Shown here: one piece after another, positions 12,721 to 24,447 of the stretch | Layout: each line of letters begins with the position of its first letter | How positions within the stretch are numbered: the stretch's first letter is position 1 | Assembly (NCBI GenBank): GCA_018398815.1 | Contig: CM031616.1 | Location: forward strand, 29,381,609 to 29,445,608 | Direction: 5' to 3' | Length of the DNA: 64,000 bases | Origin: Conus ventricosus | Taxonomy: Eukaryota; Mollusca; Gastropoda; Neogastropoda; Conidae | Position numbers and translations under genes: made by a program | The notes under the pieces: generated by a model | Seen by the model: the letters and a program-made list of their open reading frames with translations, nothing else | Database searches by the model: none | Told to the model about the DNA's origin: nothing

Positions 12721-13055
12721 ACGCACTTGCTCGCACAGTCATTCAACAAACATACTATCACAATGGAAGCAAGTTGCCAGAGCATTACTGACTTTCAAAT
12801 CATATTTGATTGGTGTCATTTTGATTATTTAGATAATAACTTAAATGTTTTTTTTTTTTAAAGACTTACATTAGCAAGAACTTTGACAGTAAGTTGTTAT
12901 TTCTTCAAACATTAATTTAATTGGTATAAATACAGTTGTTAACTTTGTGGTGCACTCCCAGTAATGTGTGTGCTATACTAATGTATGTCACCTGTTTGCG
13001 ATGCATTCCCAGTATTGCAAGTGCAATAGTAATACATGTAGCCTGTCTGTTTCAG
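12721..13055 (+). other. End of PAXIP1 intron 2 with acceptor-proximal duplication
   Basis: Two diverged copies of about 50-55 bp (starting near TGCACTCCCAG and TGCATTCCCAG, 12950-13055) lie directly before the exon 3 acceptor. Nothing else is recognised. Confidence 0.5.
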
Positions 13056-13099
13056 AGCCAGTGGGTGATTTTGTCTGTCAAATGTGGAAAGCAGCTTCC
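13056..13099 (+). CDS. PAXIP1: PAXIP1 exon 3 (BRCT1 Trp motif)
   Basis: This 44-bp exon follows the acceptor CTGTTTCAG and ends at a GTATCT donor, phase 0 to phase 2. It encodes SQWVILSVKCGKQLP, aligning with vertebrate PSWVILSVQCGTLLP, the BRCT signature tryptophan helix. Joined to exon 2 it reads PVVS-SQWV. Reading on past the donor gives a non-homologous tail and a stop, so the short exon is preferred. The donor is only moderate. Confidence 0.82.
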
Positions 13100-13970
13100 G
13101 TATCTTTTGAACGCTTATTTATGTGCCAGGAAAGTGCTGTGAAGTGTTTATGGGCAGCAGCAGTACATATTGTTTCAACCATATATCGGCTGTGAAAACA
13201 GCACTGTCGAATAGCTGTCAGGTTATTACCTTTGCTCGACAAGGAATGGAGATATAGTAAACTTAAACCAAATTGAAATTTGTAATGTACTTGATAAACT
13301 AAGATTCAAGTGTGAGTACGAAAGTCATGTAATGGTCTTTTCCTTAGTCCCTTTTTCGGAGGTACTTGTATTCACAGCCGTTTAAAAATGATTTTTTTTT
13401 TTTTTTATTGATTTTTTTTTTTTAATATACTCTCATTGCCTGATCCTTGTATTGAATTCGAAGTGGCAAAATATGTGTGAAACTGTAAGTGCTAGTATGG
13501 ATGGGTTGGTTCTTTTTTTGTTTTGTAGTTTTACTGAATCCAAGTTTGGGTTTATTGTGAATATCCTTTGTGGGTCCGAGCAAACATGATGAGTCACAAG
13601 TGTATGTATTGGTATGAATTATGTGTAGGCTGAGTTGACTGTGGCCGCCCACGTGAAGAAGACTAATCCCATGCCATCTGTTACTTTTCAGTTTAGTTTT
13701 TTCTTTTGATGCAACATTTTTGCGCAGTGAATACGACTAATCCTCTACCACATAATATCATGATACTATCAGCTAGCAGTAGTCACTACAGAGAGAAACA
13801 GAAATCAGTCAGTGTTTATCAGATTGGAAAAGAACCAAACACACTGAAAAAATTTAGCATGATATATATTCTGTGTATGTTTTGCACTGTGTTCTATTTA
13901 TAGCCATACATTTGCTTTAATGAACATTACCAAATGGATGTTGTTTAAGCAGACCTTAACTTCTGTTCAG

Positions 13971-14030
13971 AAAAGAAGTATTTGCCCTTGAAGGCGGTTG
14001 TTTTCTGGACTTCGAGTTTGTCCTCATGAG
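13971..14030 (+). CDS. PAXIP1: PAXIP1 exon 4 (end of BRCT1), with apparent 1-bp frameshift
   Basis: This 60-bp segment lies between the acceptor TTCTGTTCAG and a strong GTGAGT donor. Entering in the phase left by exon 3 gives P-KEVFALEG. The last part in another frame gives RLFSGLRVCPHE, which matches the family pattern (Q/R)LFSGxxxCPSQ just before BRCT2. The two halves join if one base is missing near the GGCGG at 13993-13997. The exit phase of the second half is 0, as the next exon requires. The frameshift is probably an assembly indel. The call rests on short motifs. Confidence 0.68.
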
Positions 14031-14980
14031 GTGAGTTGTCTCCTTCGTTGGCTAGCTCTTTTGTGGCAGGTCTCAGTGGTAGTAATAACCATGTTGTGAC
14101 CTTTGTTGGCAGGGCTGAGATTTGATGTTCACTGACTTGCCGATGGCTACCGACATCATGCTAGACGAATTCGGGCTGCATTTCCAGTTGCCATGTTGGC
14201 AGTCGGGAAAAGTTCCCAGAGTGGTAGACATCCGTTACTTGACCAGACACATCCACAGATATATATCCACAGCACAGCACGCTTGCACCTACGGATTGCA
14301 TCTGACACATGAAGCAACCCAGTTCAGCTTCAGGCACTGTGATCACCAAAAACTGTTCCCACATGATGAATCTATGACACATTTTTTGTTGTTGTTTAGT
14401 TATGGTTCATGGTTTACACATGCTGATTTTAAAGGTCAGACACGTGAATCTGAGAATCAGTGTCCAACACAAGTGGAAGAATGTTGTTGATGTTGTCTTT
14501 TTTAGTTATATATGCATAGTTTAGTGTATGGGCACCCGAAAGATTGTAGGGCTAACTTTACTCCAAGGTTTAGGAGTCTGGCTGGTTAGATCTCAGCCAT
14601 GTGTGTGTATGGTATTTCTTATGAGATTTTCTTATGTGTGGCGGTAGTCATCTCGTTTGACTGTACTTTAGAAGTTGCTCACTGGGGCAGAATTTTGGGG
14701 TATGATTTGAAACTTGGTGAAGGGAACTGAGAAGTAGCCAAGCTGTGGACCTGAGGGAGAAGCTGTGGGGACTGGCGATATCATCAATATGATTTTTATT
14801 TTCAGCACAGTCATCATCGTCATTATCATTATTGTTGTTGTAAATGATCATCAGTGTCAGCTTCTGAACATTTGTCCCTCACAATAATCAAATGCATGCA
14901 CACACGCGCACACCCACATATACGCATGCTCACTCGCTCAAACATGCACCCCACACACACATATACACACACGCTCACGG

Positions 14981-15030
<50 letters not shown>

Positions 15031-15650
15031 ACACACAGAGACACGCTCGCGCATGTACACCTGAATACATGGGCATACATACATTTGCTCATATATACAT
15101 TCATGTGTGCATGCAGGTGCATGCTTACACAAGCCCACAGATCATATGCATACAAATACACATGTACAAAATCATACACACACATGTATGGACACACTAC
15201 AAACACTAGCTTATACGCATGGGCCAGTGGCTACCCACCTGTGCACACATGTGCATACTGACGCAAACGCATGCACACAATGACAACAGTGATGCAGACA
15301 TGTTAGATACTACGGTCTGTCCAGCGCGTTTGGGCTGATGCACAGGTCAGACATCTGCTAAGTTGTTTTTTGTGAGACCCTAATTTTAATCCTTTCATCT
15401 TGGTCGTTGATTCATTTGTCCATCAGCTGTAGACTGTACGCAATGTGGTCTTGAAACCCGGCATATGTGAAGTATAAATGGACTAGTCCGCATGCAGTGA
15501 CACCCCTTGATGAGACTAAAGCTGCTTGACACTGATAAAGGGATTTTATGTGGTAGTGCACGATACTGATCACAGGAGGTCAGACTTGTCTGATTGTCTT
15601 GGTCTGAACTAATGAGGCTGGAAACGAGACAGGATGTTGATGGATTTCAG
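14031..15650 (+). other. PAXIP1 intron 4
   Basis: Apart from the CA microsatellite at 14.89-15.05 kb, no gene or transposon boundary was recognised. Confidence 0.5.
14890..15050. repeat. (CA)n-rich microsatellite
   Basis: An imperfect CA-rich tract has a pure core near 14990-15030. Long frames on both strands are artefacts. Confidence 0.95.
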
Positions 15651-15764
15651 TTGGAGGCGGACGACGCCAAAGCACTATGGGGCATGATCACTTACCATGG
15701 AGGGCAGTGTCACATGGCCCTGGACAGTTCCATCACTCATCTGGTCACCGCTTCCACTTCAGGG
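15651..15764 (+). CDS. PAXIP1: PAXIP1 exon 5 (first half of BRCT2)
   Basis: The exon has 38 codons between GGATTTCAG and GTGAGA, phase 0 to 0. It encodes LEADDAKALWGMITYHGG and then QCHMALDSSITHLVT, aligning with vertebrate [32 protein letters not shown]. The Gly-Gly turn and the THLV strand are standard BRCT landmarks. The exon ends within the loop before the third strand. Confidence 0.9.
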
Positions 15765-15986
15765 GTGAGAGCTGGGCCTTTCTCTGTTGGTTTGAGAGAG
15801 ATTTGGTGCAGGGTTGAGAGAGGGATGGGCGCTGGGGATATGTCTGTGTAAAGTGTAGGTAGGTCTTATGTGTGTTTGAGAGGGATGTTTGAGGGAGGGC
15901 AGGAGAGTAATGTGTGCGCTGTGTGTGTGTGTGTGTGTGTGTTGAATATCTTGAAAGATTATAGAGAGTGGGATGCTCTGTGTGTA

Positions 15987-17270
15987 TTAACCCTCTTGTA
16001 CTCAGTTTCTCTGACGGCAAACTTCCCTAGATTTCAGATTCTTCTACATGTTTCAGCCTAAAAATGGGTATGTGTGATTATTAGCTTATGGGGAATGTAT
16101 CTGAACCTCTAGGAGAAAGAAAATTGGCAGACAGTTTCATAAGAGCATGCACTTCACTTTGAATTATATTTTGTCTGTCTTAAAGATATAGGTCGTGTCA
16201 CTGTCACCGAATTGTCACCAGACACGTGACATTTTATGATGACAATCAAGTTTACAGCATGCAAGCATGCGCAGTCACCATACTGATGCAGGCTGTTAGT
16301 GTAAGATGAAACCTGAGGCCTACCTGACGTGATCCATCCGCTGCCTGGCAGTACAGGTCCCACTGGTTGTCCCACCAATGTCATACAAAACTTGTCACTT
16401 GTCACACACAATACTGAACTCAGTCACTTCCAATACTCTATATGTTGTGGTGTTTCCGTCAGCCTTTGCAGTTCTACAAACTACAGCTGATTACATACGT
16501 CCATAGTCTTCAGTTGCACAGCACAGTGTCACTGTACACACTCACTACTCACTACTAAATGTCACAGTCAAAGCTGTTACCAAAAAACACAGGTATGCAA
16601 AACAAAAATAACCATCACAGCTGCATTACTGTTGGGCTACGTTTTGATCGTGATAGTCACGAAAACAAAGAGGTACAAACAAAAAGAAAAAATCAAGTGG
16701 TGTAGCAGTGTTGGGTAACGAGTGAGCGGGCCCAGTGGGTTCCTGAAACTGACGCACTTCTGCCACGCCACGTGTCGCTGGCCGCCACGTTGTTTGAAGC
16801 GCAGCGAGCGGAACATCGTACTCCGGGTCGCTTTCTACTTCACCATCTTCTTCAATACCACTACCTACTTCAATATCACTTTCATTCTCCATCTCTCTTT
16901 CAAATTTCTCTACTTCTCCAATAATTTGATCCAACTCCTCTTGCGAGTAGTCGATCATTTCTTCATCGTTAGTAGCAGACGCCAAAGCAGCCATTGTGAA
17001 AGTCGGTCGGTTTCATTCACAAACTTACTCGCTGTGTTTGCCCCTTTTCTCAATGAACACGCGCGGTTCCATCACCCCAAAATAGTGCCAACACATGATT
17101 GGACCATGCCCGAGTCTTCCTAGTTACTGTCTGCGACTCTGCGTGTCTACACACGTGATAACTGCATGATGGAAAATTCCTACGGACAGATCCCGGTAGC
17201 TCCCGGTACGGGAAGAACAGGCGCCTGAAGTTAACTCCCGGATTCTCCGTTGCAAGTATAAGAGGGTTAA
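15987..17270 (-). mobile_element. Internally deleted piggyBac element with TTAA duplications
   Basis: TTAA occurs at 15987-15990 and 17267-17270. Immediately inside are inverted ends CCCTCTTGTACT (left) and, read from the right, CCCTCTTATACT. Target TTAA and CCC-starting inverted repeats are diagnostic of piggyBac. The 1.28-kb interior keeps only the transposase N-terminus on the minus strand. It lies in the PAXIP1 intron between exons 5 and 6. Confidence 0.88.
16626..16994 (-). pseudogene. piggyBac transposase N-terminal fragment
   Basis: The ATG at 16994 opens 122 residues. First comes an acidic region (EEMIDYSQEELDQIIGEVEK, later GIEEDGEVESDPEYDVPL), then TWRPATRGVAEV and FQEPTGPAHSLPNTATPLDF, then FFLFVPLCFRD. 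This is the PGBD layout: acidic N-terminus, then F-x-G-x-x-G-P, then a PLDFF motif just before the catalytic domain. All DDD catalytic residues are missing, so it cannot transpose by itself. Confidence 0.8.
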
Positions 17271-17746
17271 ACTATGCATTCATAATGTTTGTGTTACAGA
17301 TTCGAGTGTGTGAGTGAACATTTTTAGAAAATGAGAGTGCATTCTGGAAAATTAAGTCTATTTTTCCTCCACAAAACCGTTTCCTTCAGTTTCTCCAGCC
17401 ATTGGATTCATTTCAGAATGGCTGCTCTGTAAACGTCTCCATGTATATGTGAGACATTTCAAAATGGCTGTTCTGAAAGCTACAATGTTCGGGAATGTTT
17501 CCTGAAACTTTCAGTAAAACACATTTATTTAGACGTGGGAACAGAAAACGTCACAAGGAGTCAGATTGCGTGAGAAAGCGGAATTTGTCGAATTAGCGAT
17601 GTCTGCAAGATAGTCTTAACAAGATGACACTCATGGCCAAGTGCATTGTCTTGCATGAATCTGATCTCTGACGCCTGTTTTTTGGTAGTGAAATTTGAAA
17701 GCTTTCACTGTAGATAGGGTGGAGTCCCAGTACAACGTGCTGGTCA

Positions 17747-17790
<44 letters not shown>

Positions 17791-17888
17791 TATTTCTAAA
17801 GCGATTTGTATTGAGTTTTAAAAAATCTGTAGTGACTGACGCAATGGAACTCGGTTGTGATGTGGAACAGGAGATCTGTGAGGGTTTT
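17271..17888 (+). other. Intron segment between piggyBac and jockey insertions
   Basis: It contains a CT microsatellite (about 17748-17786). A part at 17820-17888 resembles the minisatellite that resumes after the LINE at 23.9 kb. Confidence 0.5.
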
Positions 17889-18752
17889 CCTGACTAACAT
17901 CCCTCCGGGGGGTTGCGACCTTGTTGTGGTCGGAGGGCTTGCGCGGTCCAGTGATCCCTTAGGCTTTGCTGGCGGGGGCATCAATACTTGGGAGATAGGC
18001 TGGTTTTTTCACACTGCTTGTAGGCCTGAGAGGTGAAGATGCTGTATGGCCTAAGCGTAACGTGGTAAGGAGTTGATGCCCCGGGTAGGGCTTCCCATGT
18101 CAGATAGGCTAAGGGTGAGGATCCTGACTAAAGTAACCCGCCTTTCTCCTTTTCTTGCTTTCTGCCTCCCTTATTTGGCCCTTTTTCTATCTTCGTCTCC
18201 CTTCAAGTTTCTTTTCCACTCCTTTTCTCTTGTGGTCTCCTTAAGATCCGCCGTGTTTGCCGTGCGGTGCGACCTTGTCGGAGGGGAATGAGATCCGGGT
18301 TTGGATTGAGAGGGCCAGCGCTCTCAACACATCACTTTGGCTCGGACCTCTCCTAGACAGGGAGTACACTTTGGCCGGGGTACTAATGGGGCTCCCCTTC
18401 TTGGGGCTGGTCAAGACAAAACAGTCCCCTTGCGGGCCCAAGTAAACCCCTGCAGTGCTCAGCTCTCTGTTCCCCGGGAGGTTGAGCATGATCGGGGGAT
18501 AGGGTTGGTGGTGTCTGTGTGTCGTTATGTCTTTTCCCGAAGCCAAAAAGGGGGTCAAGACATTGGTTTCTTGGCCCTGGCCCCTTAGTTGGACTCCAAG
18601 GTGGGTGGGTAAGGGAGAGATGAATCACAATAAACTAAATATACTTCTTTAAAAAACATTCCCCCCAAAAGGAGAGGAAGGCAGCATCCCTATTTCAGGG
18701 ATTGTCAAACAGATAGTGACTCCGATACCGAAGTTCGACAGAAGACAGGTTT

Positions 18753-19561
18753 TTGGGCTTCCTGGCTCGTGATGGAGGGGACGGAGCAGGAAAGCCCCTT
18801 TCAGCTCTGAGCCCGTTTGCCTTTAAAAAAGGGGGTTTTCAAGGTATAGCAGGTGACCCTCGGTCCATCAAGGGGTTTGAGGATGGCTCATTTCTCATTC
18901 AAAGCAAATCACAAAAACATCGAACAGCTGCAGAAAGCAACAAAACTTGTGGACAGGGAGATCAGGGTAACTCCCCACAACATTAAAATTCATCGAAAGG
19001 CGTGATTCGTTGCTGGGATTTATCTGGTGTTTCAGGGGCAGAAATTAAGACGGAGCTGGCGTCCCAGGTGTGACGGAGGTGCGCAGGGTGACGATAAAGA
19101 AAGGTTCAGAGAGAGTGGCCACCAAACACCCTCTTTTTGACCTTCTGCAACCCTGTGCTGCCTCCGGTCATCAAAGTCGGTTTTACCTTAATGTTCATGT
19201 TCAGCGTACGTGCCGTCCCCGTTGGGGTGCTTCAGGTGCCAGAGGTTTGGCCATGTCAGGGACCGCTGTTCTGGGAAGGAGGTGTGTGGTATTTGCTGCA
19301 AGGCAACCCTGATGGGCCGTGCAAAGATCCGGGGGGCCCTTGTGTTTAACTGCGGTGGCGACCATCCCTCCTCTTCACGAAACTGTCCTCTTTGGATTCA
19401 AGAATCTGCCATTCAACGCGTCAAAAACGGAAAAGAAGATCTCGTTTTTTGAAGCCCGGAAAACGGGTTGGGGGCAGTCAGACGCCGACGCTTCTTCCTA
19501 TGCTTCGGCTGTCAAAAAAGCTCCCATAGTTTCCTACTCGGTCAGTCTGCTGCCAGACTGA
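18753..19561 (+). pseudogene. LINE ORF1 (Gag-like, CCHC knuckles), frameshifted
   Basis: Fragments in different frames carry CFRCQRFGHVRDRCSG, then CGICC, then NCGGDHPSSSRNCPLWIQES. These are serial zinc knuckles like those of jockey and I-element ORF1 proteins, which bind element RNA. At least three frame changes occur. Confidence 0.75.
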
Positions 19562-19973
19562 TGAATTCATGTTTTCGAAGACATTGCAAGTAAGATCTGT
19601 CAGTCTGGGGGTAGCAAGTCCACCCCTTCCAACCCAAATTGAATCCCCCTGGTGGAGGCAAAAAATCCGCCACCCCTCAGACTGCCCAGCAGCCCTACAA
19701 CATCTCTGGGGGGCAGATTAAAAAAACCAGCCCCTGACCTCGACTCCTCTGTCCAGTGCCCGTGCGGGCAAGGGAGTTCAACCCAGTGTGGGAAATGGTG
19801 GAGATAGAAAGAAGCCTCCACCGTCCCCAAATCCAGAACCACCTTCACCTGTTGGCAAGTCTGCCAGCAGTCTGAAGACCAACATAGTCCAGTCAAATTG
19901 CAAAATAATTCACTCCATTGAAGCGGACGTTGAAGAGGAATAAACCTGATTCTCTCCTTTTCGCCTCTGCACC

Positions 19974-22900
19974 ATGGATAGTACAATATTCCATTGGAAT
20001 ACCCGTGGTCTAAATTTCAAACTTTGAGGAGCTGCAGCTTCTGTGTCAATCTCTAAAACCCTTCCGTCGTGGTGTTCAGGAACTCAAATCAAAGCCAGAA
20101 GACCTTCACTCTTTCTGGCTTTAATATTCTTTCAAAACCTGCACAACCATCTACGTTAGGACTGTCGGGCGGTGTTGCCCTCTCATACACAAAACTCTGC
20201 TGTATAGTCCTGTCGCTTGTCTACCTCCCTTTCAGGCTGTAGCTGCGAGAGTCACCCTCCACAAGACTGTGACAATCTGTTCTCTTTATCTCCCACCTTC
20301 TGTCCCGGTTTGTCGTCAGGACCTTGTCAGTCTGATGGGAAACTTCCTCGACCTTTTTTGCTGTTGGGTGACTTTAAGGGTCACATCCTCTTTGGGGTAG
20401 TGCCGGTGCGTCACCCAGAGGTCTGCTGATTGAGGATGTCCTTTCAGACTTGGATTGTGTTGTCTGAACGACGGATCTGCAACTTACCTCCACTCTTCCA
20501 CGGGTTCACTTTCGTGTTTAGATTTGTCGGTCTGTGACCCCTCGCTGGTCCTGGAATATGAGTGGTCTGTCCATGACGATCTGCACGAAGTGACCATTTC
20601 CTGTCCTTCTACAACCTGTATTAACTGAAACGTCTCTGTCTCTCAGCATCTAAATTATAAGAAAAGCAAACTGGGATCTTTGCAGCCACTGTTTCTAAGG
20701 AGTTCCAGGACACGATTTTCTTCAGAGTCCGGACCCAGCAGAATCTCTGACTAATTACTATGATTAAATGTGCTAAGCCTGTATTCCAGTGTCTTCCGAC
20801 AAACTTCAAATGCCAAAAACACCCTGGTTTGATTCAGATTGCCAACAAATTTCCAAAGTCCGAAAACGGGCTCAGCGTCAGGTATACCATCGGGCCTTTG
20901 GGTCCCACGCTCGAGCCCATCAAAACTCCGTGCCAAATCGAGCACACTTTTAAAATCAGTAAACGTCGGTCCTGGAGAAGTTTTGCTCCAAAGGGTGACA
21001 TCGAAAACTTTCCCAAAAAAAAAGTGTTGGGAAAATCATAAGAAAATCAAAGGGGGAAAAACACCCCGTCCCCCCGTGAACCATCTCAAGTTTTCGGACT
21101 CTTTAATAACAAACAAAAAAGCAGTTTCTATCTGCTTGCTTCAAACCATTGAAAAGAATTCCTCCTCTTCTAACAAATCAGCCACTTTTGTCAAAAACAA
21201 AGCCCTTAAAGAAAATTTACCCCGCAACTTTTCATCCGACAACACGGAAGACTACAATCTTCCCTTCACGTTAAACGAGCTGAAATCTGCCTTACTTTCT
21301 TGCACATTCCTCTCCAGGTATAGATGACAATTCATTATCAAAATATTAGAAACATCTTCCACAGAAGGTCTGAACATCCTGTTACAGGTATACAACCATG
21401 TGTGGACTACGGTTGCTTTCCACCCTCTTGGCGGAAAGCCCTCATTATTCCCATCCCCAAAACCCGGAAAAGATCTTTCTAATCCATCCTAATTACCGTC
21501 CCATAGCTTTGACCAGCTGTGTCTGTAAATTGATGGAAAAAAGGTCAATGCAGGCTCATGTGGAAACTCGAAACCGATGCCCTTTTGGCGAAAGAACAGT
21601 GTGGTTTCCGCAAACATCGGAGTACAGTTGACCATTTTATTCGTCTGGAATCTACACTTAGGAACGCCTTTCTGAACAAACAGCATGCAGTGGCAATTTT
21701 CTTTGATTTGGAGAAGGCCCACGATACCACCTGGAAGTCGGGGATACTTCATGATCTCCACGATCTGGGTTTTCGAGGTCATCTTCCGCTTTTTTTTCAA
21801 AATTTTTTGCAGAACGAAAAGTTTCAGGTCCGGGTTGGCACCCTCTCTCTGTGTCCACGAGCAGGAGTTGGGTGTTCCCCAGGGGAGCAACTGTCTCCTG
21901 CCCTCTTTAGTATTAAAATCAACAACATTGTGAAATCAGTTCAGCAGGGTTCAGACTGCTCATTGTTTGTGGATGATTTTGCGTCTACGCAACTGGAGCC
22001 TGTACCCGAGTGTCCAGCGCAGGCTCCAGCTTTGCGTAGATAAAATCCATCGATGGGCGGATGAAAACGGTTTTCAACCTTTTCTCCAAAAAAGCGCAGT
22101 GTATTCACTTCATATTTTTTTTTTTCCGTCAGTTTTTCCCGATCCTGAACTTCAAGTAGGGAAATCTTCCATTCCAGCTGTTAAAGGGGGCCAAATTTCT
22201 GGGAGTCATTTTGACCAGAAACTGAAATTTCTCAGCCCCATCAAAAACCTCAAAACTTCTTGCCAGAAAGCTCTGAAAATTCTGCGGGTCGTAGCGCACA
22301 CTGACTGGGCGCTGATAAGAAAACTTTGTTTCACCTCTACAGAGCCTTGGTCCGTTCCAAACTGGACTATGTTTGTGCTGTTACGGCTCCGCAAGACCCT
22401 CTTTTCCCTCAAACTCTTGGACCCTATCCACCATCAAGGGCTTCGTCTCTGTCTTGGAGCGTTCCGCACCACCCCTTTTGTACAGCCTGTACGCAGGGCG
22501 GGCGAAACCTTCATTGTCCAACCGCAGGCTGAAACTGTCTTTAAATTATTATATCCGACTGTTCTCAGAACCGCAGAAACCTGCCTATGACTGTGTCTTT
22601 GACCCTCCATTCCAAAGTAAGTTTTAAACAACCCTTTAAATGTATTCCGCCGTTTGGTCCCTTTGTATGCAGCCTCACGTGCGGAATGCAGGTCTAAACC
22701 TGGGAGTAGTTTCCGATTTTTCCAAGTTTCCGGATCAACCCCGTGGACCTTTTTCACACCAGAGATTCGTTTCGATCTTGCAGCTTTTCGCAAAGAGTCT
22801 ACCAGCTCTCGGCGTACAAGGCATTGTATCTGACCTCTGTTCGAAAAATTTCCCCTCCTATCCAAAAAGTTTTCACTGACGGTTCCAAGTCTGAGGATGG

Positions 22901-23624
22901 AGTGGCCTGTGCAGCCCACTGCCCTGGGGCTCCTTCTCAGATACTGTTGGAACATATCCATTCCGATGCTTCTGTCTATCTGCTGACTTACTGCTCTGGT
23001 ACTGGCTTTGAGATAATCTCACATTCTTCAAAGAGGGACTTTCTGGTTCTGTCGGATTCGCTGTCAGCTTTGGAAGCCATAGCTGGCCGCAAACCCTTTA
23101 GCATCCAGAACTTTTGCATTTCTTTGAACTTTTTAGCAAAATTGAAAAGCGGACGGTTACAACATTACTCTTGCTTGGGTTCCTGGTCATGTTGGGGATC
23201 GGCGGGAACGAAATGGTTGATCGTTTAGCCAAGAACGCCACAAGGAGAAACTGTCCAACATTATATCCCCTGTTCAGATGTGAAACCCAAAATTAACGAT
23301 TATGTGAGAGACCTCTGGCAGGGGATTGGAACACACAGACGAGTAACAAACCTTTTCAATCCGTCCAAACCTTAAGACTTCCTCCCATCCACCGTCGGGA
23401 GGTCGTAAAAAGGAAACGGTTCTGTGCCCCTGCACACCGGTCATTCGTATTTTACCCATTTCTTACCTTTTAAGAGTGAAGAAGCTCCGTGGTGCATTCC
23501 ATGTCATGCGCCACTCACAATGAAACATGTTCTTTTAGAGTGTTGGGGACTTGCACAAAGTGGAGACACAAACATTTTACCCGCGGAGTCCATTAAGATC
23601 CTGTTCAGGGGGTGTCCCGCCTGA
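19974..23624 (+). pseudogene. LINE ORF2 (endonuclease, RT, RNase H), frameshifted
   Basis: A likely start ATG at 19974 precedes HWNTRGL, the APE-endonuclease opening. RT motifs follow: NYRPIALTSCVCKLMEK (about 21493-21543), LAKEQCGFRKHRSTVDHF, AIFFDLEKA (catalytic Asp), and LFVDDFA with the DD pair at about 21970. RNase H has VFTDGSKSEDGVACA and FLVLSDSLSALEAI, then GNEMVDRLAKNA. The C-terminus has PCHAPLTMKHVLLEC. Frames change repeatedly, so as given it encodes no intact protein. Confidence 0.85.
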
Positions 23625-23764
23625 TGTTGTTTCCCTTTAGTTTTTGAGGGGATTAAACATTTTTTCATCTGATTTAAGATTTTACGGAAGAAAGATTTTT
23701 AACAAAGTTTCTGGTGCGTTTGTAGACGATGTCATTTAATTGAGATGTTATGAAAGGGTGTGTG

Positions 23765-23795
<31 letters not shown>

Positions 23796-23886
23796 TGACT
23801 GGTGATTTGTTTTTTAACGTGGTGACAGCCCTGATATGGCCCTTTGCGGTCGGCTGGGCTATAAGAAACCCATTATCTTATCTTAC

Positions 23887-24257
23887 CCTGACTAACATAG
23901 TTGAACTCCCACGTGTTTATAGACAGGAGAAACCTGTGGGTTTTTTGTGAGTGACATAATGGAGATGTGTTAGTGGTGTGAAACTGGAGGAAGGTTTTTT
24001 TATGAAAGAAATAATGGAAACTGTGTGTGGGTATGGAATGGAAGAATATTTTTTATGACTTGACAAAACAGAAGTGTATTGTTTATTTAGGATTTCTTGA
24101 CCGACCTAGTTGAACTGTACAGTGTTATAGACAGGAGGGAAAACCCGTGGGTTTCTGTGACCTGACATAATTTGGGAATGTGTAGTGGTGTAAAACTGGA
24201 GGAGTGTGAAGAGTTTCTGTGTCTGATGTGATGGAACTGTGTAGTGGGGTGGAACAG
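23887..24257. repeat. Degenerate minisatellite before PAXIP1 exon 6
   Basis: Units of the type TAGTTGAACT..CACAGTGTTATAGACAGGAG and ..GTGTAGTGGTGTGAAACTGGAGG recur with diverged spacing. A related stretch lies before the LINE at 17.82-17.89 kb, so the LINE split the array. The array runs up to the exon 6 acceptor region. Confidence 0.6.
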
Positions 24258-24447
24258 GAGAAATAAAAAGGTTTGGGGATGCAGCACAGCGTACCATCAA
24301 GGTAGTCACGCCCGACTGGTTCCTGGACAGCATCAGAAACAAAGAGCTGATGGGGGAGAAGGTGTACCAACCCGACTGCTGCTTCCCCCAAACCACAAAC
24401 ACCCCCCAGGCTTGAACTGCCCCCAGCTGCCTCTGAAGCCCTGTACC
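24258..24447 (+). CDS. PAXIP1: PAXIP1 exon 6 (second half of BRCT2), borders uncertain
   Basis: The frame holding GAT at 24278 reads DAAQRTIKVVTPDWFLDS and then ELMGEKVYQPDCC. This matches the vertebrate stretch CALKRASIKIVTPDWVLDC plus EAFYHPRLI, including the BRCT Trp. The 5-prime border is unclear. AG sites at 24256-24257, 24259-24260 and 24269-24270 each leave a phase that does not fit exon 5, so a one-base error or a missed microexon is likely. At the 3-prime end the frame meets TGA at 24413, just after a run of seven C. One base change in that run would keep an open frame to a good GTAAGC donor at 24448. Confidence 0.72.

Larger units (their letters stand above)
17901..23886 (+). mobile_element. 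Full-length jockey-type LINE
   Basis: It is flanked by a perfect 12-bp target duplication CCTGACTAACAT (17889-17900 and 23887-23898). It begins with a G/C-rich 5-prime leader. It then has a CCHC-type ORF1 and an ORF2 with endonuclease, reverse transcriptase, RNase H and a C-terminal zinc motif. It ends GTCGGCTGGGCTATAAGAAA followed by TATCTTATCTTA. A long T run lies at 23765-23792. Many one-base frameshifts break the coding regions although the protein motifs are well preserved. Confidence 0.9.

Noticed and set aside
12496..12785. Long open frames rich in Cys/Val/Arg or His/Thr on both strands
   Set aside because: They are translations of CA/GT and poly-C microsatellites, as also at 4.1-4.4, 14.9-15.2 and 51.5-51.8 kb.
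13056..13142. Longer PAXIP1 exon 3 reading on to TGA at 13140
   Set aside because: Sequence after KQLP loses all BRCT similarity in that frame, while the separate segment at 13971-14030 supplies the expected LFSG..CP motif and exit phase.
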